From Myroides profundi (GTDB lineage Bacteria; Bacteroidota; Bacteroidia; Flavobacteriales; Flavobacteriaceae), in assembly GCF_000833025.1 (NCBI RefSeq), contig NZ_CP010817.1:2046001-2110000 (forward strand): DNA of 64,000 nt, given 5' to 3'. Of the stretch, positions 17,493 through 26,856 are shown one piece after another. The notes beneath the pieces were generated by a model. It did not search any database. It saw only the letters and a program-made list of their open reading frames with translations, and was not told the DNA's origin. Numbering within the stretch: the first letter of the stretch is position 1; every line of letters starts with the position of its first letter. The position numbers and the translations under genes were made by a program.

Positions 17493-18530
17493 ATGAGAAA
17501 CTATTTTTTGCCATTAGCTAAAGTATCTCTTGTACTAGTTTATCTAGTAATCTTTGCAGGTGCAGCAGTAAGAATGACAGGCTCAGGAATGGGATGTCCG
17601 GATTGGCCAAAGTGTTTTGGATATTACATCCCTCCTACAGAAGAACAAACTATCACGTGGGAACCGAATAGAGAATACGAAAAAGGACAAATGATCATAC
17701 ATGATCAAAGTCTGTGGAGAGCAAAAGAAACTTTTACAACCACAGATACCTATAATGAAAGTCATTGGGATAAATATACTCGTCATGATTATGCTGAGTT
17801 TAATGCTAAACACACTTGGACCGAATATGTAAATAGACTTTGTGGTGCATTAGCAGGATTAGCTTGTCTAGCAATGGCTATAGCTTCATTTTCTTTCTGG
17901 AGAGACCGCAAAGGTTTAGTATTAGCGTCTTGGTTAGTTGTATTCTTAATGGGATTCCAAGCTTGGTTAGGTGCTACTGTAGTATACTCAGTACTAAACC
18001 CTATCAAGATTACAGTACACATGGTAATGGCTTTAGTTATTGTTGCTATTATTATCGGAATCATTAAAAGTGCTAAAAAAGAAACTGAAATTAAAAAGTA
18101 CAACGGTACATTTAGAAGTTTATTGGTAGTTTCTCTTATTTTCACGCTTGTACAAGTAGTTTTAGGAACACAGGTACGTGAATTTATTGACGAACAGGTA
18201 CAAGCAGGTATAGGGAATGAATATTTATGGTTAAATAATCCTACTGTAGAATTCTATATCCACCGTAGTTTCTCTTTCATAGTAATGTTTTTGAATATGT
18301 ATCTGTTTTATATTAACAGAAGATCTAATTTAGGTTTCGATAAGATGAAATGGGTAATGGTACTATTAATTCTAGAGATATTCACTGGTATTATGATGTA
18401 TTACGTTCATTTCCCATTCGGAACTCAAGCAGCTCACCTAGTATTAGCGTCTATCCTTTTTGGAGTTCAATTCCAATTAATTTTAGAAGCAAGAAGATGT
18501 TATCACTGTGGTAAAAGTAATCTAGACTAA
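17493..18530 (+). CDS. ctaA: Heme A synthase, COX15/CtaA family
   Basis: An inner-membrane enzyme that oxidises heme O to heme A for cytochrome oxidase. The 345 residues show about eight membrane segments and the N-terminal RMTGSGMGCPDWPKCFG, with the loop cysteine pair Cys35/Cys41 typical of the family. Conserved heme-ligand histidines appear in KHTWTEYVNRL and IHRSFSF. Residues 56-95 of the first outer loop hold a Trp-rich insertion that is reminiscent of small carbohydrate-binding (CBM5/12-like) modules. The C-terminus ends in a CYHCGK motif, a possible extra metal site. It is the last gene of the tsaC-cca operon. Confidence 0.88.
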   Translation: MRNYFLPLAKVSLVLVYLVIFAGAAVRMTGSGMGCPDWPKCFGYYIPPTEEQTITWEPNREYEKGQMIIHDQSLWRAKETFTTTDTYNESHWDKYTRHDYAEFNAKHTWTEYVNRLCGALAGLACLAMAIASFSFWRDRKGLVLASWLVVFLMGFQAWLGATVVYSVLNPIKITVHMVMALVIVAIIIGIIKSAKKETEIKKYNGTFRSLLVVSLIFTLVQVVLGTQVREFIDEQVQAGIGNEYLWLNNPTVEFYIHRSFSFIVMFLNMYLFYINRRSNLGFDKMKWVMVLLILEIFTGIMMYYVHFPFGTQAAHLVLASILFGVQFQLILEARRCYHCGKSNLD

Positions 18531-18547
18531 AAGATATAGTCATATAA

Positions 18548-18595
18548 TAAAAAGGGAGAGGTAAAATGATATCATTTTACCTCTCCCTTTTTTAT
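18548..18595. terminator. Strong bidirectional terminator
   Basis: A nearly perfect palindrome of about 44 bp (AAAGGGAGAGGTAAAATG arm and its complement) flanked by A and T runs, between the convergent ctaA and hydrolase genes. Confidence 0.85.
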
Positions 18596-18601
18596 TTAAG
18601 A

Positions 18602-19447
18602 TCAATAACTATTTCGTTGAATAAATTGACTTGTAACTTTAGCGACATGCTCTAAATGATTAGGCAATGTTTCTTCTGTATAAGGGTGTCTAGAACCAAA
18701 TACATGATCTGCCTCGTCTACTACATCCAAAAGAGAATTAGATATCCATTGATGTAGTAATTGAGCTTCTTTTAACGGTACTGCAGGATCATTAGTCCCC
18801 TGTACTATTAAAGTAGGTTTCTTTAAATTTTGAGCAGCTTTCTGTACGTTTAAGACTGTTTCATTTTGTTCATAATCTTCCCAAAAAGTAAAGTAGTGTG
18901 GCATTTGCTGTTTTGTTCTACCGTTTTCACTATAAAAGACTCCTTTTGCTTTCCATTCTTCAAATCGATCTCCTTTAGGAAATCTCTTTCTGTAATCTGA
19001 TACTCCTGCCCAGGTAATAACCCCTTTTACATCTGGATTATAATAACCTTGCAGAATAACAGTTCCTCCTCCTCTACTATGTCCTATTAGATAAATATTC
19101 TCTTTATCTACTTCCGGCTTTGTTTTATAATATTCTATCACACTTGTCAGATCGCGTTGTTCTTGAGAGTAAGTATTGTCCCCAAAAGCTTCTAGATCAT
19201 CAAATTCAGAAGGCTTATCTATGGTTGTACCATTTAATGAGAAATTAAATTTAACCACATAACATCCTGTCTCTGCAATATAATCCATGGCTTTATTCCA
19301 TGCCCCCCAATCTTTAAACCCCTTATATCCGTGACAGAAAATTACCAGTGGTAATGAACTACCTAATCTAGGATAGCTACTGTCTGAAAGAAAAGGACGG
19401 ACAGTTCCTTCTATTAATACTTCTTCTTTTATTAAGTCTTTAGTCAT
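18602..19447 (-). CDS. Alpha/beta hydrolase (dienelactone-hydrolase/esterase type)
   Basis: A 281-residue cytoplasmic serine hydrolase. The nucleophile elbow is GHSRGGGT near residues 122-129, the oxyanion region FCHGYKGFKDWG lies near 37-48, the acid is likely Asp in QGTNDPAVP near 218, and the His is in ADHVFGS near 246. The substrate cannot be predicted; related proteins act on acyl esters or peptides. It stands alone, convergent with the heme A synthase operon. Confidence 0.8.
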   Translation of the reverse strand: MTKDLIKEEVLIEGTVRPFLSDSSYPRLGSSLPLVIFCHGYKGFKDWGAWNKAMDYIAETGCYVVKFNFSLNGTTIDKPSEFDDLEAFGDNTYSQEQRDLTSVIEYYKTKPEVDKENIYLIGHSRGGGTVILQGYYNPDVKGVITWAGVSDYRKRFPKGDRFEEWKAKGVFYSENGRTKQQMPHYFTFWEDYEQNETVLNVQKAAQNLKKPTLIVQGTNDPAVPLKEAQLLHQWISNSLLDVVDEADHVFGSRHPYTEETLPNHLEHVAKVTSQFIQRNSY

Positions 19448-19559
19448 ATCTTTTTTTGTTTTTTAACACTCATAATACTAATTTTAAAAAAAGTTTAAAA
19501 TTTAAAGACTTAAATTCGTCTTTAAACTTAAAAAATATTATTACCTAAAATCTATTATT

Positions 19560-20189
19560 ATGAATGTATTTAAAAAGTTAATTCTTTTACCTAAAACTTT
19601 TACAGTTCTAGTTTTAGCCGCTGTGTTATTCTTTTCAAGTAGTACAATAAACGCACAAGATAAAGAGGGTTTGAATATTAAGAGTACTACAATAGAATAC
19701 CATATCAGCAAGAATACTAAAGATAGTGAATTAGATGAGATTAAAAAAGAAGTTAATAATGAAAAGATAGCGAACCTTACTTTCTCAAATATAAAGAGGA
19801 ATGCTAAAGGAGAACTTATTTCTCTTAAAACAAGCTTTAAAGATGGAAGAGGATCTTCTCAACAAAAGTCAGAATATAACTCTAATGGAATAGCGGATTT
19901 CACAGTTAAAATACATCAAAACGAATCAGGTGAACGTTATTTAGAGTTAGGCAATCGTTCAAATTCAGTATTAAATATTGCCAAAGACCCTCATGCTGGT
20001 AGAGCGTTATATTCCGATGAGTTAGATAAAGAATACGAAGAATTCTTTGCGCAAGATTTTATGCAATTAATGAAAGGTATACAAGAGGATATGAAAGCTC
20101 AACAAGACCTGTTCCTTAATTTGCTACGTGAACATGAAGAAGCAAATACAAAAGAGAAATCGGATCCTAAAGAGTCAATTAATAAGTAA
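19560..20189 (+). CDS. Exported protein of unknown function
   Basis: A 209-residue protein with a signal peptide or N-terminal anchor (hydrophobic residues 12-30, then INAQDKEG). The mature part has an alpha/beta pattern (TIEYHISKNTKDSELDEIKK, followed by NLTFSNIKRNAKGELISLK), which recalls the periplasmic tails of M56/BlaR1-type peptidases in Bacteroidota. That likeness is my recollection and not verified. The last 40 residues are strongly charged and helical. No M56 or BlaI gene is adjacent, so any link to beta-lactam sensing is speculative. Confidence 0.55.
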   Translation: MNVFKKLILLPKTFTVLVLAAVLFFSSSTINAQDKEGLNIKSTTIEYHISKNTKDSELDEIKKEVNNEKIANLTFSNIKRNAKGELISLKTSFKDGRGSSQQKSEYNSNGIADFTVKIHQNESGERYLELGNRSNSVLNIAKDPHAGRALYSDELDKEYEEFFAQDFMQLMKGIQEDMKAQQDLFLNLLREHEEANTKEKSDPKESINK

Positions 20190-20212
20190 TAATATATCAT
20201 TAGATATCTTAC

Positions 20213-20270
20213 TAAGTAGCACTAATCCCTATGCGAATCATTGCATAGGGATTAGTGCTACTTATTTTTT
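20213..20270. terminator. Long bidirectional terminator overlapping a stop codon
   Basis: A 21-bp perfect stem (20214-20234 with 20243-20263) with an 8-base loop and a T-run. Its right arm overlaps the stop codon of the subtilase gene at 20262-20264. It serves the two convergent genes. Confidence 0.85.
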
Positions 20271-22325
20271 TACTATATATTTAGTAACTATACCAGTATT
20301 AGTAATAAGCTTAAGTATATATGTTCCTCTATTAATAAAATCAAAAGATATTGATGACTCCTTGAGTTTAAGAAAAGATTTGATTAATCTACCATTTAGA
20401 TCATAGACATAAGCATCATAAAGCGTTATCTTCTCAGAATCATAATTGAGATAAAGGTTCTTCTCTACAGGATTAGGCCATACAACAATATCAATACTCT
20501 CTATATTTTGATTTACTATTTCTTGACGATTCAGAGTTTCATAAGTGTCTGATTTAACCTCGTTGATAGATATCGGATTTTTAGAAGATATAATTAAAGA
20601 ATACTCTTGAACCCCTCTTGGCATAAGGTAATTCTTATTACTAATCATGACAGTACTTTCTCCTTTAGGAAGTTTCTTTCTAGTGATACGCTCTACATTA
20701 TCCACATCATTATCTTTTTCTACAGCCACAGGGTTACTCATATCTTTCTTTAATGCCCAAGGGTAGTATTCTTTCTCTGCTGTCTTAATTCTCAAATCTA
20801 AATCATTAACTAATACAGATTTATAACTAGCACTAGACAGATGACTATAATCAAAAGGGAACGCCTCATCTGTCCATACTAGCGTAGCTTCGATTTCATT
20901 ATCAGTATAATCATTATTAATAATATATTTCTTCCCCTTTTTTGTCTCTAATTTATGTTCTATAAAAAAGCTCTTTTGCTTAGTAGTGTTTTCTAATAAG
21001 GTTATAGCCTTATCTATATCCACTGCTCCCCATCCATAAATAGGATTTGGGCCTTCGCCTAAATATTTTGTTTTACCTGTTTTCTTATCATACACATTGG
21101 TTAAGGAGTAAGCTGTATGGATAAGAATTGCTTTTATAGAGGCAGATTTTAGAGGGGCTTTAAAAGTCTCTTTACTCCATTCCTGCAGTAGTGCAACTAA
21201 TGAAGTGACCACTGGTGAGGCCATAGAGGTTCCTGATAAATAATTGTATCTATTGGTTCTTATAATATGATTATCTGTTTTAGAATAATCATTTATAGTA
21301 GAGTATAGACCTTCTCCTTTTGCTACCAAATCAGGTTTTATTCTAAAATCTTTAGTTGGTCCATAACTACTACTAGCAGCTATATTTACATTATTTAGTA
21401 CATTATCATCTCCTAATTGTTCTAAAGAACCTACTAATAAAGCATTTTTAGCCATAGCTATCCCTATTAGATTATTGTATTCTGATCCATTGGGATTTAA
21501 AACAGATGCATAGAGATGATTATTTCCTGCAGCAATAACAGGAAGATAGCTTTTATAAAAAGAAGTAACACGATCAAAGCCTTCTGCCTTCCAATCATAG
21601 ACACCGATTAAACGAGGATCTACAACCAACTGACCACTAATCCCTACTGCTACTGTACCATAAGAGTGATTGCTCGTAAGAGCTCCATATTTAGCTAGTT
21701 CTACCATATTTACATCATCACTTCGCCAATTATAAGAGTAAAGACTAACATTAGGAGCCAATCCTTTAGCTTCAGATTCTATTCCTTTAGAAAAAATAGT
21801 TCCTGTAACATGCGTAGAATGCTCCTGAGCTAGCTGAAATATACGTCTTTCTTTTAATGGCGCATCATCAGGTACAACATCTGACTGTATATAAATCTTA
21901 TAATGTCTATCTCTAAACTCATCGTGCTTTTTAAAAACAGGCGTTGCATCAAAGACCCCAATAATCACATTCTTACCTGTAAGGTTAAGATTGTGTTTTC
22001 CCCCTTTTTGGACACTAGCTATATTAGCTAACTGCCCTGCTCTCGCATTAAAAGTTTGATAATATATAGGTGTCTGATCAGGATAAACATCTACCAATTC
22101 ATTATAGTCTCCCTCTTTAGAAAAATAACTATATGCTATTTGCTTCTCGTTTATCAACTTGGTTATTCTTTCTTGACGAAGAATATGTTGATATTTTAAA
22201 TCTGCTAACAGTTCACGCTCAGTGAACATACTTCTAGCAATAATAATGTCTTTAGTAATCGAATCATTTTGCGCAAATGAAATACTATAAAAACACAATA
22301 AGGATAAAGTAATTAATTTTTTCAT
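20262..22325 (-). CDS. Subtilase (S8) peptidase exported by the type IX system
   Basis: A secreted serine protease of 687 residues starting at ATG 22325 (MKKLITLSLLCFYSISFAQ is the signal peptide); the frame extends eight codons further upstream but those are not signal-like. The catalytic Asp is in IIGVFDATPV (about 126), the His in QEHSTHVTG (about 169) and the Ser in LSGTSMASP (about 367). After a beta-sandwich region the last 85 residues begin IVVWPNPVEKNLYL and end YIVKK, a type A T9SS C-terminal sorting domain. It is therefore probably released or anchored at the cell surface. It is monocistronic, with a terminator shared at its 3' end. Confidence 0.9.
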   Translation of the reverse strand: MKKLITLSLLCFYSISFAQNDSITKDIIIARSMFTERELLADLKYQHILRQERITKLINEKQIAYSYFSKEGDYNELVDVYPDQTPIYYQTFNARAGQLANIASVQKGGKHNLNLTGKNVIIGVFDATPVFKKHDEFRDRHYKIYIQSDVVPDDAPLKERRIFQLAQEHSTHVTGTIFSKGIESEAKGLAPNVSLYSYNWRSDDVNMVELAKYGALTSNHSYGTVAVGISGQLVVDPRLIGVYDWKAEGFDRVTSFYKSYLPVIAAGNNHLYASVLNPNGSEYNNLIGIAMAKNALLVGSLEQLGDDNVLNNVNIAASSSYGPTKDFRIKPDLVAKGEGLYSTINDYSKTDNHIIRTNRYNYLSGTSMASPVVTSLVALLQEWSKETFKAPLKSASIKAILIHTAYSLTNVYDKKTGKTKYLGEGPNPIYGWGAVDIDKAITLLENTTKQKSFFIEHKLETKKGKKYIINNDYTDNEIEATLVWTDEAFPFDYSHLSSASYKSVLVNDLDLRIKTAEKEYYPWALKKDMSNPVAVEKDNDVDNVERITRKKLPKGESTVMISNKNYLMPRGVQEYSLIISSKNPISINEVKSDTYETLNRQEIVNQNIESIDIVVWPNPVEKNLYLNYDSEKITLYDAYVYDLNGRLIKSFLKLKESSISFDFINRGTYILKLITNTGIVTKYIVKK

Positions 22326-22400
22326 GGCGTTTCGTTTTATTGTCACCATGAAGAGCCCAAAGCTTATGCCTTACAATGTTAATTGTTTCAATTCATACAG

Positions 22401-22464
22401 TAACTCTTATATAATATTTGAATTGCTGTATGATTTGTATAAATTGAATATTATATAAGAGTTA
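22401..22464. terminator. Long inverted repeat at the mazG 3' end
   Basis: A 24-bp inverted repeat (22401-22424 with 22441-22464, arms TAACTCTTATATAATATT...) encloses a 16-base loop and overlaps the mazG stop codon. It is AT-rich and lacks a clear U-run, so termination is likely but not certain. An 8-bp second inverted repeat interlocks with it. Confidence 0.5.
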
Positions 22465-23232
22465 TTCTTTGGCTTTATTCCAATATTGATCTAATTCTTG
22501 AAGAGTTACATCTTCAAATCCTCCTTTTTCCTGATTAACTAATTCCTCAACAATATTAAAACGAGAAATAAATTTACTATTAGACCTAGCTAAAGCTTTT
22601 TCTGGATCGATTCCTTTATGACGAGCATAGTTAATTAGTGTAAATAAGATATCTCCAAACTCCTCCTCCATTAAGTCTTGATTGTCTGCCTTTACTTCTA
22701 CTTTAAATTCTTCTATCTCCTCCTCTACTTTGTTCCAAACATCACTAGCATCATCCCAATCAAATCCTACTCCACTTGCTTTTTGTTGGATTCTATACGC
22801 TTTTATTAATGCAGGTAATGCCTTAGGTACACCTGATAACACTGTTCTATTGCCTTCTTTTAATTTTAGCTTTTCCCAATTAGCGAGTACTTCTTTCTCT
22901 GATTCTGCCTTTGTGTCCCCATAAATATGTGGGTGTCTAAAGATTAATTTCTCAGAAATACTATCTGCTATATCTTTAATATCAAACAACGATTGTTCAC
23001 TACCTATCTTTGCATAAAAGATAATATGCATCAATAAGTCGCCTAACTCTTTCTTCATTTCATTAGTATCTTCTTCAGTAATAGCATCTACTAACTCATA
23101 AACCTCTTCTACTGTAAGGTTTTTTAAACTCTCGAAAGTTTGTTTTTTATCCCAAGGGCATTTTACTCTCAATTCATCTAATATTGTCAATAAGCGATCT
23201 ACAGCTTGCAATTGTTCTTCTCTTGTATGCAT
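22462..23232 (-). CDS. mazG: Nucleoside triphosphate pyrophosphohydrolase
   Basis: MazG hydrolyses (d)NTPs to monophosphates and pyrophosphate, a house-cleaning and stress-related role. The 256 residues contain two MazG domains. The first has CPWDKKQTFESL (residues 25-36), EEVYELVDAI and the metal-binding ELGDLLMHII. The second has GFDWDDASDVWNKVEEEIEEF near 160 and EEFGDILFTLINYAR near 191. It lies downstream of the DUF5606 and deformylase genes on the same strand, a grouping common in Flavobacteriia. Confidence 0.92.
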   Translation of the reverse strand: MHTREEQLQAVDRLLTILDELRVKCPWDKKQTFESLKNLTVEEVYELVDAITEEDTNEMKKELGDLLMHIIFYAKIGSEQSLFDIKDIADSISEKLIFRHPHIYGDTKAESEKEVLANWEKLKLKEGNRTVLSGVPKALPALIKAYRIQQKASGVGFDWDDASDVWNKVEEEIEEFKVEVKADNQDLMEEEFGDILFTLINYARHKGIDPEKALARSNSKFISRFNIVEELVNQEKGGFEDVTLQELDQYWNKAKE

Positions 23233-23252
23233 AACTCTACCTTTTTAGCTAA

Positions 23253-23288
23253 AAATAAAAAAAAGCCCGCTTATTACAAAGCGGGCTT
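23253..23288 (-). terminator. Terminator after the DUF5606 gene
   Basis: The stem AAGCCCGCTT/AAGCGGGCTT (23263-23272 with 23279-23288) is preceded on the plus strand by a long A-run, the U-run of the minus transcript. It separates the DUF5606 gene from mazG. Confidence 0.85.
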
Positions 23289-23310
23289 GATACATATAAT
23301 TTATATTAAA

Positions 23311-23730
23311 TTATTTTGCTTCAGTTTCTGCAGCAGCTTGAGTAAAAGCTTCAGCAATTAATCCTCTTCTTTGAAGGATATTGTACCAGTTTAATACTTT
23401 CTTGATATCAGAAACGTATACTCTTTCTTCATCAAATTCTGGTAATACTTCTCTGAAGTATGCTACTAATGTAGGATTATCTTCTTTATGAGAAATAGCT
23501 TCACCATTGTTTTCTTTTGTAGCAATGTTTCTGAAAACTTCAAATAACTTTACTTCTTCATTGTAAGTATAGATAGAAATTTCTGATAGTAAACTAACGT
23601 TGTTTCTTAATCCTACTGTACTTTTTTTCCCATCAGCCAATGATTCAGCGATAAATCCTGTACGAGTTTGTACTAGTAACTCATATAAACCTGGTTTTCC
23701 CGAAATAGCTAAAACTTTTTCTAAACTCAT
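23311..23730 (-). CDS. DUF5606 domain protein
   Basis: A 139-residue cytoplasmic protein of the DUF5606 type, which I recognise from the N-terminal LEKVLAISGKPGLYELL followed by the SH3-like TRTGFIAESL segment and the helical VLNWYNILQRRGLI tail. The family is common in Bacteroidota next to def and mazG, as here, but its function is not established. It lies 63 bp after the deformylase gene and ends in its own terminator. Confidence 0.8.
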   Translation of the reverse strand: MSLEKVLAISGKPGLYELLVQTRTGFIAESLADGKKSTVGLRNNVSLLSEISIYTYNEEVKLFEVFRNIATKENNGEAISHKEDNPTLVAYFREVLPEFDEERVYVSDIKKVLNWYNILQRRGLIAEAFTQAAAETEAK

Positions 23731-23793
23731 TTTTGTCTAAATTTTACTTTAAGAGTCGCAAATATCTTAAATTGTTATTAATAATCAAGTTAT

Positions 23794-24381
23794 TTATCTA
23801 CCTTTTTTCTTAGTTAATTTCATTTTATAATCTGTAAATATTTTTCCTTCAAGGATATTATTTAACTTTTTAGAAATTAACTTCTTTTTTAAGATAGATA
23901 TTTTATCTGTAAACAGCACACCTTCAATGTGATCGTACTCATGTTGGATAACACGTGCAGCAAGACCATCAAATTCTTCTACATGTTTAACGAAGTTTTC
24001 GTCAAAATATTCTATTTGTATCTTAGATTTTCTTTTAACTGGTTCGTGAACGTCTGGAATACTCAAACATCCTTCATTAAAAGACCACTCTTCTCCTTCT
24101 TCTTTTAAAATCTTAGCATTTATAAATGTTCTTTTAAAAGTAGTTAAAAAAGCTATTTCTTCTTCTGTATTCCCGTCCATTTCTGCAAAAGGAGCTGTAT
24201 CTACAACGAATAATCTAATAGGTAATCCTACCTGAGGTGCTGCCAATCCTACTCCATGTGCTCCGTACATTGTGTCGTACATATTAGCTATTAGCTCTTG
24301 TAAGTTTGGATAGTCTTTAGTAATATCCTCTCCTACTTTACGTAGAACAGCATCACCGTATCCAACTATTGATAATATCAT
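23794..24381 (-). CDS. def: Peptide deformylase
   Basis: Removes the formyl group from the initiator methionine of nascent proteins. The 195 residues contain the three family motifs: GVGLAAPQVG at 43-52, EGCLSIP with metal ligand Cys105, and QHEYDH with His147, catalytic Glu148 and His151. It leads the def-DUF5606-mazG group on the minus strand. Confidence 0.95.
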   Translation of the reverse strand: MILSIVGYGDAVLRKVGEDITKDYPNLQELIANMYDTMYGAHGVGLAAPQVGLPIRLFVVDTAPFAEMDGNTEEEIAFLTTFKRTFINAKILKEEGEEWSFNEGCLSIPDVHEPVKRKSKIQIEYFDENFVKHVEEFDGLAARVIQHEYDHIEGVLFTDKISILKKKLISKKLNNILEGKIFTDYKMKLTKKKGR

Positions 24382-24526
24382 GTCTTCTTATTTTATTCTA
24401 AAGGTGCAAAAATACTCAAAAATAAATGAATAAATAATACTACAAATTATTTTTGATGTCTTATTTGTATTATATTGCTTGATAAAAAGTACTATTCTCT
24501 AATTAAAGCCAAAGATTAAGTAACCT

Positions 24527-26800
24527 ATGCTAGGAAAAGCTAGAAAATTCACAGATAATACGCATCTTGCAGATTCGTTAAAAATCACTATATCAGCTGT
24601 TGTACCTTTTTTACTACTAATGCCTTATGAGGCTTTTGATTGGGCTTTTGCCGCAGCTATTGGTGCCATGTTGACTGCTCCTGTTGATATTCCTAGTAAT
24701 AAAAAAGACAAAATAATAGGACTATTAGTTGGTGCCTTTACAGTGCCTGCAGTCACCTTTACTCTATCCATCACTGATGGCAACTGGTATTTCTATCCGA
24801 TATTTGTCTTTATATTCTTCTCTTTAAGCATGATATCTGTATATGGTCATCGTGCAAATATGCTTTCATTTACAGGACTATTAGCGGCTAGTTTAGGGTT
24901 AGCACATAGTTATGAAGGGCATGCCTTATTTATGCACTGTTTAATGCTTCTATTAGGAGGATTACTTTACTTATTGGTATCTGTTACTTTTAATCTACTT
25001 AGACCAAAGCGATATGCCGTATTACAGACATCCGAGTGTATGGAGCTTACAGCAGATTATCTAAAACACAGAGGGCAACTGTGGGATAAGAATGCGAATG
25101 TAGAAAAGATCACAGAAGAACAATTAAATATACAAGTAAGTCTAAATGAGGTTCATGAGAATCTAAGAGAATATTTAGTTAGAAATAAAGCTAATACGGG
25201 TAACTCTTCGAACAACCGTAGATTATTAGTAGCTTTCTCTACTCTAGTAGAAATACTTGAAGTAGCAGTATCTACTTCCTTTGAACACAGTAAATTACAT
25301 GATTTATTTAGCAAAAGACCTGACATCATAGAACGTTATCAGAAGTTAGCTTATCACTTTGCCGAGACAATTGACGATATTGCTTACTCTATAAACCTGG
25401 GAAGTAAATACAAATCTAAATATGACCTATCTAAAGAGTTAGCTGAGATTCAAGCAATGCTTAACGATTTTGTTAAGAATGGAGAATCTACCAATATGGT
25501 AGAAGCTGTAGTCATGTTCTCAAACGTTATTCACTATGCTGAGAATCAGGTAAACAAAATTCATGATTTAGAAAAATCACTTACAGAAAAAGCATTTAGT
25601 GCAGATGTAGAAGAACGTTTTAAAGATCTAGAGAAGTTTTTAACCCCCGTACATTATCGATTAGAAACTCTAAAAGAGAACTTAAACTTTACCTCTACCA
25701 TATTTAGACATGCTCTAAGACTTACCTTAACCATATTAGCTGGGCTTATCGTTAGTAAAATATCAGGTGTATTAAACGGGTATTGGATATTACTAACTAT
25801 CGTTGTTATTATGCGTCCTGGATTTGGATTGACTAAGCAGCGATCTTTTGAGCGCGTTATCGGTACTGTTATTGGAGGTTTAGTAGCTATAGGATTGTTA
25901 TATATTATTCCTAGTGCTACAGTTATTTCATATATTACAGTACTGACCATGATTATAGGCTATTGGTTCTCTCATACAGATTATAAAGTTGGAGTAACTT
26001 TTATCACGATGTATGTAGTGTTGATATACGGATTACTTACACCTGATTTTATGGATGTAATGATCTACAGAATTATTGATACAATTATAGGAGCATTATT
26101 AGCCTTTGGAGCGAATTATCTTTTATGGCCTTCATGGGAGTTCTTAAATCTAAACACACATCTTAAAAAGTCTATAGAAGCGAATAAAGAATATGTAAAG
26201 GAAATTACGCTTTACTACAACGAAAAAGGAGAAGTAACTCTGCCTTATAAGTTAGCTAGAAAATATGCTTTTATTGAGATAGGTAACCTTATGGCTTCTT
26301 TTCAACGTATGATCCAAGAGCCTAAATCTAAACAGAAATATAGAACAGAACTCTACGAATTAGCTGTGTTAAATCACACCTTCCTTTCGACAGCTGCCTC
26401 TATAGGAATATATGTACAGTCCCATACAACTACCAAAGCTTCTGAAGCATTTAATGTAGTTATGGATTACACAATAGGCAATTTAAAGCAAACTATCGCT
26501 CTATTAGAAGACCATAATAACAATGAAATAACGATCATAGAACGCAGTGAGAACTTTAACCTAAGTATGTCATACCTAAAAGGCATCCGTGAGTATGAAT
26601 TAAAAAAGACTTACTCTGATGACAAGCAAATACAGAGTCTGATGGAAGAATCTGTATTAGTTATTGAGCAACTGATGTGGTTATCCTCACTTTCAGAAAA
26701 GATATTCAAAATTACTGCAAGTATAGCTGCATTAAAAAAACAAGAAGAACTAGAGGATTCTTCAATGCTAAGTTCATTAAGAAAAAAGATTATACCATAA
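24527..26800 (+). CDS. FUSC/YccS-family membrane protein
   Basis: A 757-residue inner-membrane protein. Two membrane blocks, about residues 18-155 and 395-540, flank a cytoplasmic helical region, the duplicated architecture of the FUSC/YccS/YhfK family that includes aromatic-acid exporters. The second block has the conserved IVVIMRPGFGLTKQRSFERV and GTVIGGLVAI. The C-terminal 200 residues are cytoplasmic and helical. Its substrate is not known. It stands alone and ends in a clear terminator. Confidence 0.82.
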   Translation: MLGKARKFTDNTHLADSLKITISAVVPFLLLMPYEAFDWAFAAAIGAMLTAPVDIPSNKKDKIIGLLVGAFTVPAVTFTLSITDGNWYFYPIFVFIFFSLSMISVYGHRANMLSFTGLLAASLGLAHSYEGHALFMHCLMLLLGGLLYLLVSVTFNLLRPKRYAVLQTSECMELTADYLKHRGQLWDKNANVEKITEEQLNIQVSLNEVHENLREYLVRNKANTGNSSNNRRLLVAFSTLVEILEVAVSTSFEHSKLHDLFSKRPDIIERYQKLAYHFAETIDDIAYSINLGSKYKSKYDLSKELAEIQAMLNDFVKNGESTNMVEAVVMFSNVIHYAENQVNKIHDLEKSLTEKAFSADVEERFKDLEKFLTPVHYRLETLKENLNFTSTIFRHALRLTLTILAGLIVSKISGVLNGYWILLTIVVIMRPGFGLTKQRSFERVIGTVIGGLVAIGLLYIIPSATVISYITVLTMIIGYWFSHTDYKVGVTFITMYVVLIYGLLTPDFMDVMIYRIIDTIIGALLAFGANYLLWPSWEFLNLNTHLKKSIEANKEYVKEITLYYNEKGEVTLPYKLARKYAFIEIGNLMASFQRMIQEPKSKQKYRTELYELAVLNHTFLSTAASIGIYVQSHTTTKASEAFNVVMDYTIGNLKQTIALLEDHNNNEITIIERSENFNLSMSYLKGIREYELKKTYSDDKQIQSLMEESVLVIEQLMWLSSLSEKIFKITASIAALKKQEELEDSSMLSSLRKKIIP

Positions 26801-26841
26801 ATTAAAGGGGGGATGTTATGTACATCCCTCCTTTAATTTAT
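26799..26841. terminator. Terminator between FUSC and LRR genes
   Basis: The stem AAATTAAAGGnGGGATGT pairs with ACATCCCTCCTTTAATTT, a stem of about 18 bp with one mismatch and a short loop. It is symmetrical enough to act on both convergent genes. Confidence 0.75.
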
Positions 26842-26856
26842 TATTAGTATGTAGTT

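Noticed and set aside
17583..18145. Minus-strand open frames inside the heme A synthase gene
   Set aside because: They lie antisense to a well-supported membrane protein gene, and their hydrophobic composition is the complement of its codons.
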